From Russula earlei (Eukaryota; Basidiomycota; Agaricomycetes; Russulales; Russulaceae): a stretch of 19,002 nt of DNA. The translations under genes and the position numbers were made by a program. The notes beneath the pieces are model-generated. The model was not told the origin of the DNA, searched no databases, and was given only the letters and a program-made list of their open reading frames with translations. This document shows positions 17,155-19,002 of this stretch, piece by piece. The stretch lies in NCBI GenBank assembly GCA_025769875.1, contig JAGFNK010000891.1:1-19002 (forward strand), read 5' to 3'. The number at the start of each line of letters is the position of its first letter. Within the stretch, counting starts at the first letter, position 1.

Positions 17155-17205
17155 ACTCAACTCAGTGGTCAATAAAGGTGAAATATATTGACCACTGAAT
17201 TGACT
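17155..17205. repeat. Scar of the palindromic MITE family
   Basis: CTCAACTCAGTGGTCAATAA with GTGAAATATATTGA resembles GTCAACTCAGTGGACAATAA with GTAAAATATTTCAA in the arm at about 2712-2750. Here it folds into its own hairpin, with 17-bp arms at 17157-17173 and 17187-17203 and one mismatch. Confidence 0.6.
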
Positions 17206-17569
17206 CAGCTCAGATTACAAATTATTTTAAAACAATTGATTGATTTGTTGCCCTCTCCTCATGCATCGCATTATTGTAAATATGTCAACCCAAACAATTA
17301 GAACTTAGTCAAATGCTTAAGAGAGGGCAGCTCAGTGCCCAAGTTATGTAACCTAAGATGCAACATGAGTCGCCCCGAATCACCAGGGGGATCATATACA
17401 CTTAATTTGCCCGATCAATTTAGCCTTAGCAGACTCGGATAAACTTAACACAATGGCGTATGTTAATACATGGATTTATATTGAATAAATCGAGACATAA
17501 AGTGCATCCACAAATATGACACCAAATTTTAAATAGGAACGGTCTACTCATTACATGGCGATAATCGGC

Positions 17570-17609
17570 CGATGGGGATCAATTGCACCCGATGGGGATC
17601 AATCGCCTC
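17570..17609. repeat. Two-copy 20-bp tandem repeat
   Basis: CGATGGGGATCAATTGCACC is followed directly by CGATGGGGATCAATCGCCTC. Confidence 0.8.
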
Positions 17610-17969
17610 GATGACAGAGACTGACCACACAGATTAAACTCAACGCGAAGATCTGGGCTTTACATTTTGTTACAATTTTACTCAAGCCAAATAATATAGT
17701 TAGCATTCTTATAATTGAATCTTGTTTGTATTTTCCCACTAAGAACCAAGTCTGTGTTGAAGGCAGCGGGCGGCGGCTTGCTGAGTTCGCGAAAACACAC
17801 ACAAAAGAAGGGACAAAACAGGTCTCTTGTTCCAAGGCGTAACTAGAGTTTCTACATACGAGACGCGATCTATGAGAGAGGGGGATATTGGGGGATTGGG
17901 GAGACAGAAAGACGCGAGTTGGGAGTGCGATACATGGATGTGGAACAAGACGAGCCAGAGCGATGAGCT

Positions 17970-18042
17970 GCGATGAAAGAGGGTCGAGAGCTGGCTGGGC
18001 AGCGGAGGTGGAACCGGTACGCGATGAAAGAGAGTCGAGAGC
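17970..18042. repeat. 22-bp direct repeat pair
   Basis: GCGATGAAAGAG(G/A)GTCGAGAGC at 17970-17991 and 18021-18042, spaced 51 bp apart. Confidence 0.8.
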
Positions 18043-18108
18043 AATGACGCAGGGCTGGAATGGGATGCCGCCTTACAGCGGGACACTGTGTGACGACGTA
18101 CTAAAGAA

Positions 18109-19002
18109 TTACCTTGGACATGGAAAGCTTTGCGAGACAGCCGACAAGCTATACCTGGAAAGTGAAGATCCTTTTGGTGGATATCGTCCTCTACGCTTTT
18201 TGTTGAATGATAGACCCTTTTTTTTTTCTACAGGACTATCATCATCTTTAGCCTTGCGCTTGCGGCAGCCCCTGCTGAACGTTGGATCATGACCAACGAT
18301 GTTCTTTGATAGGCTGCCGTCATCGTCGGACCAATTTTTGGATTCCAGGTTCCGTGTTATGAGATTCAAGACCCATTCAGAAGAACAAAGCTTCTCGTGA
18401 GCGTCCTTGACCTCCGTCCGGACATTCCTCTCCGCTTGAGGTTCGGGCATAATTGATTTTGGGTTAATATCATCATAGAAGGTTTTAAGAAGGGTGCGCA
18501 ACTCTTCAATGATCTGGCGGCATGGTTCCGGGACAAAACCAAACGTATCCGGGTGAAGCATTAGTTTGTGTAGGAAAGATAGCTTTCCGTCACCGCCCCG
18601 GATAACACCATCTTCATCCACGTCTCTGTATCCATCAAATACGCGTTGCATATCTTGTGATTGGCCCTCGATCGCAGAATGTCGGCATTTCATGACAATA
18701 TAAATAAGAACCCAGTAAAAGGATTCAATATCATCTGAAATTTGATGAGATCGAGCGTGAGGGTGTAATAAAAGTCCTGTTGATATGAACTGCCATGTAC
18801 CCTGAACACGAAGTCAATTCGCCGCGCATAGGGGATAAACAGATCATACCGTGCGGGAGTGTTGTCTCTGCTGGGTCACATCCACCCTCTTGGACATGTC
18901 CCAGTCGATCAATAAACCTGATCGATCTGGGGCGATCAGAATGTTTCCTGCGCTCACATCCCGATGTAAAATTTTTGCTTTGTCGTATGCGTCCGTATGA
19001 GC
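18109..19002 (-). CDS. FunK1-type fungal protein kinase, C-terminal part (runs off the window)
   Basis: The visible part begins inside the kinase core at 19002. It carries LHRDVSAGNIL (residues 12-22 of the fragment; catalytic Asp15, metal-binding Asn20) and LLIDWDMS, the DWD variant of DFG characteristic of FunK1 (Pkinase_fungal, Pfam PF17667). A 48-nt intron (18802-18849 on the plus strand; GTATGA donor, TTGAC, TTCAG acceptor) follows. After it come GTWQFIS (activation loop), DDIESFYWVL (alpha-F) and a helical C-lobe. The tail after about residue 220 is rich in Lys/Arg (RKRKAKDD, KKKGLSFNKKRRGR), possibly a nuclear localisation signal. The stop is at 18109-18111. 281 residues are visible; the N-lobe lies beyond the window. 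All catalytic residues seen are intact, so it is probably an active Ser/Thr kinase. FunK1 substrates are largely unknown. Confidence 0.92.

Larger units (their letters stand above)
17206..18108. other. AT-rich spacer downstream of the FunK1 gene
   Basis: No gene is supported. It contains two small repeats listed separately. Poly-purine stretches near 17870-18060 create frames without protein-like composition. Confidence 0.5.

Noticed and set aside
17888..18292. Plus-strand 134-codon frame overlapping the FunK1 3' end
   Set aside because: It is antisense to a well-supported kinase tail and starts in a repeat-bearing purine-rich tract.

Overview
The window looks like nuclear DNA of an Agaricomycete (mushroom-forming basidiomycete). 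Three observations support this: a FunK1-type fungal kinase with a 48-nt intron at the right edge, a second small kinase-like gene with one or two introns of 60-67 nt, and a dense bed of decayed fungal retroelements and DNA transposons. No rRNA, tRNA, CRISPR array or prokaryotic operon is visible. The species cannot be named from sequence alone.

Layout. (1) 1-2673 is CpG-rich flank with two short tandem repeats, a GC-rich interspersed repeat (426-560 and 1345-1675), and two unrecognised small reading frames (763-990, 1798-2092). (2) 2674-4235 holds a near-perfect palindromic MITE-like element (arms about 190 bp, 22-bp loop). A solo LTR is inserted into its loop with a 5-bp duplication (ACAAC). 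It is followed by a second, inverted copy of the GC-rich repeat. (3) 4279-5387 is a multi-exon transposon-type ORF remnant ending in a BED-finger-like Cys motif. (4) 5422-7382 is a putative non-autonomous hAT-like element, with ends rich in CTGGTCA/TGACCAG words and a G-rich core encoding a Pro/Ser/Thr-rich minus-strand frame. (5) 7501-8263 plus 13116-13350 is one Ty3/gypsy pol (protease and part of reverse transcriptase). It is split by a 4.85-kb insertion (8264-13115) with TGTAG target duplications. The insertion carries inverted LTR-like arms, a second copy of the Pro-rich minus-strand unit, another TE ORF fragment and an LTR-like promoter/R segment. (6) 13351-15148 is remnant and intergenic DNA. 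(7) 15218-16388 is an apparently intact kinase-fold gene whose catalytic residues are replaced, so it is probably a pseudokinase. (8) 16389-18108 is AT-rich spacer with a MITE scar. (9) 18109-19002 (minus) is the C-terminal part of a FunK1 kinase that continues past the window.

The genes do not form a pathway. The main story is a roughly 10-kb island of nested transposons between CpG-rich host sequences. Where two copies of a repeat can be compared inside the window, most differences are CpG to TpG or CpA. This suggests that the island has been cytosine-methylated and is decaying by deamination. I found no convincing new multi-gene system. The strongest unusual items are the CpG-specific decay record, the palindrome with a loop insertion, the inverted-LTR nested insertion, the duplicated Pro-rich minus-strand unit and the degenerate kinase.
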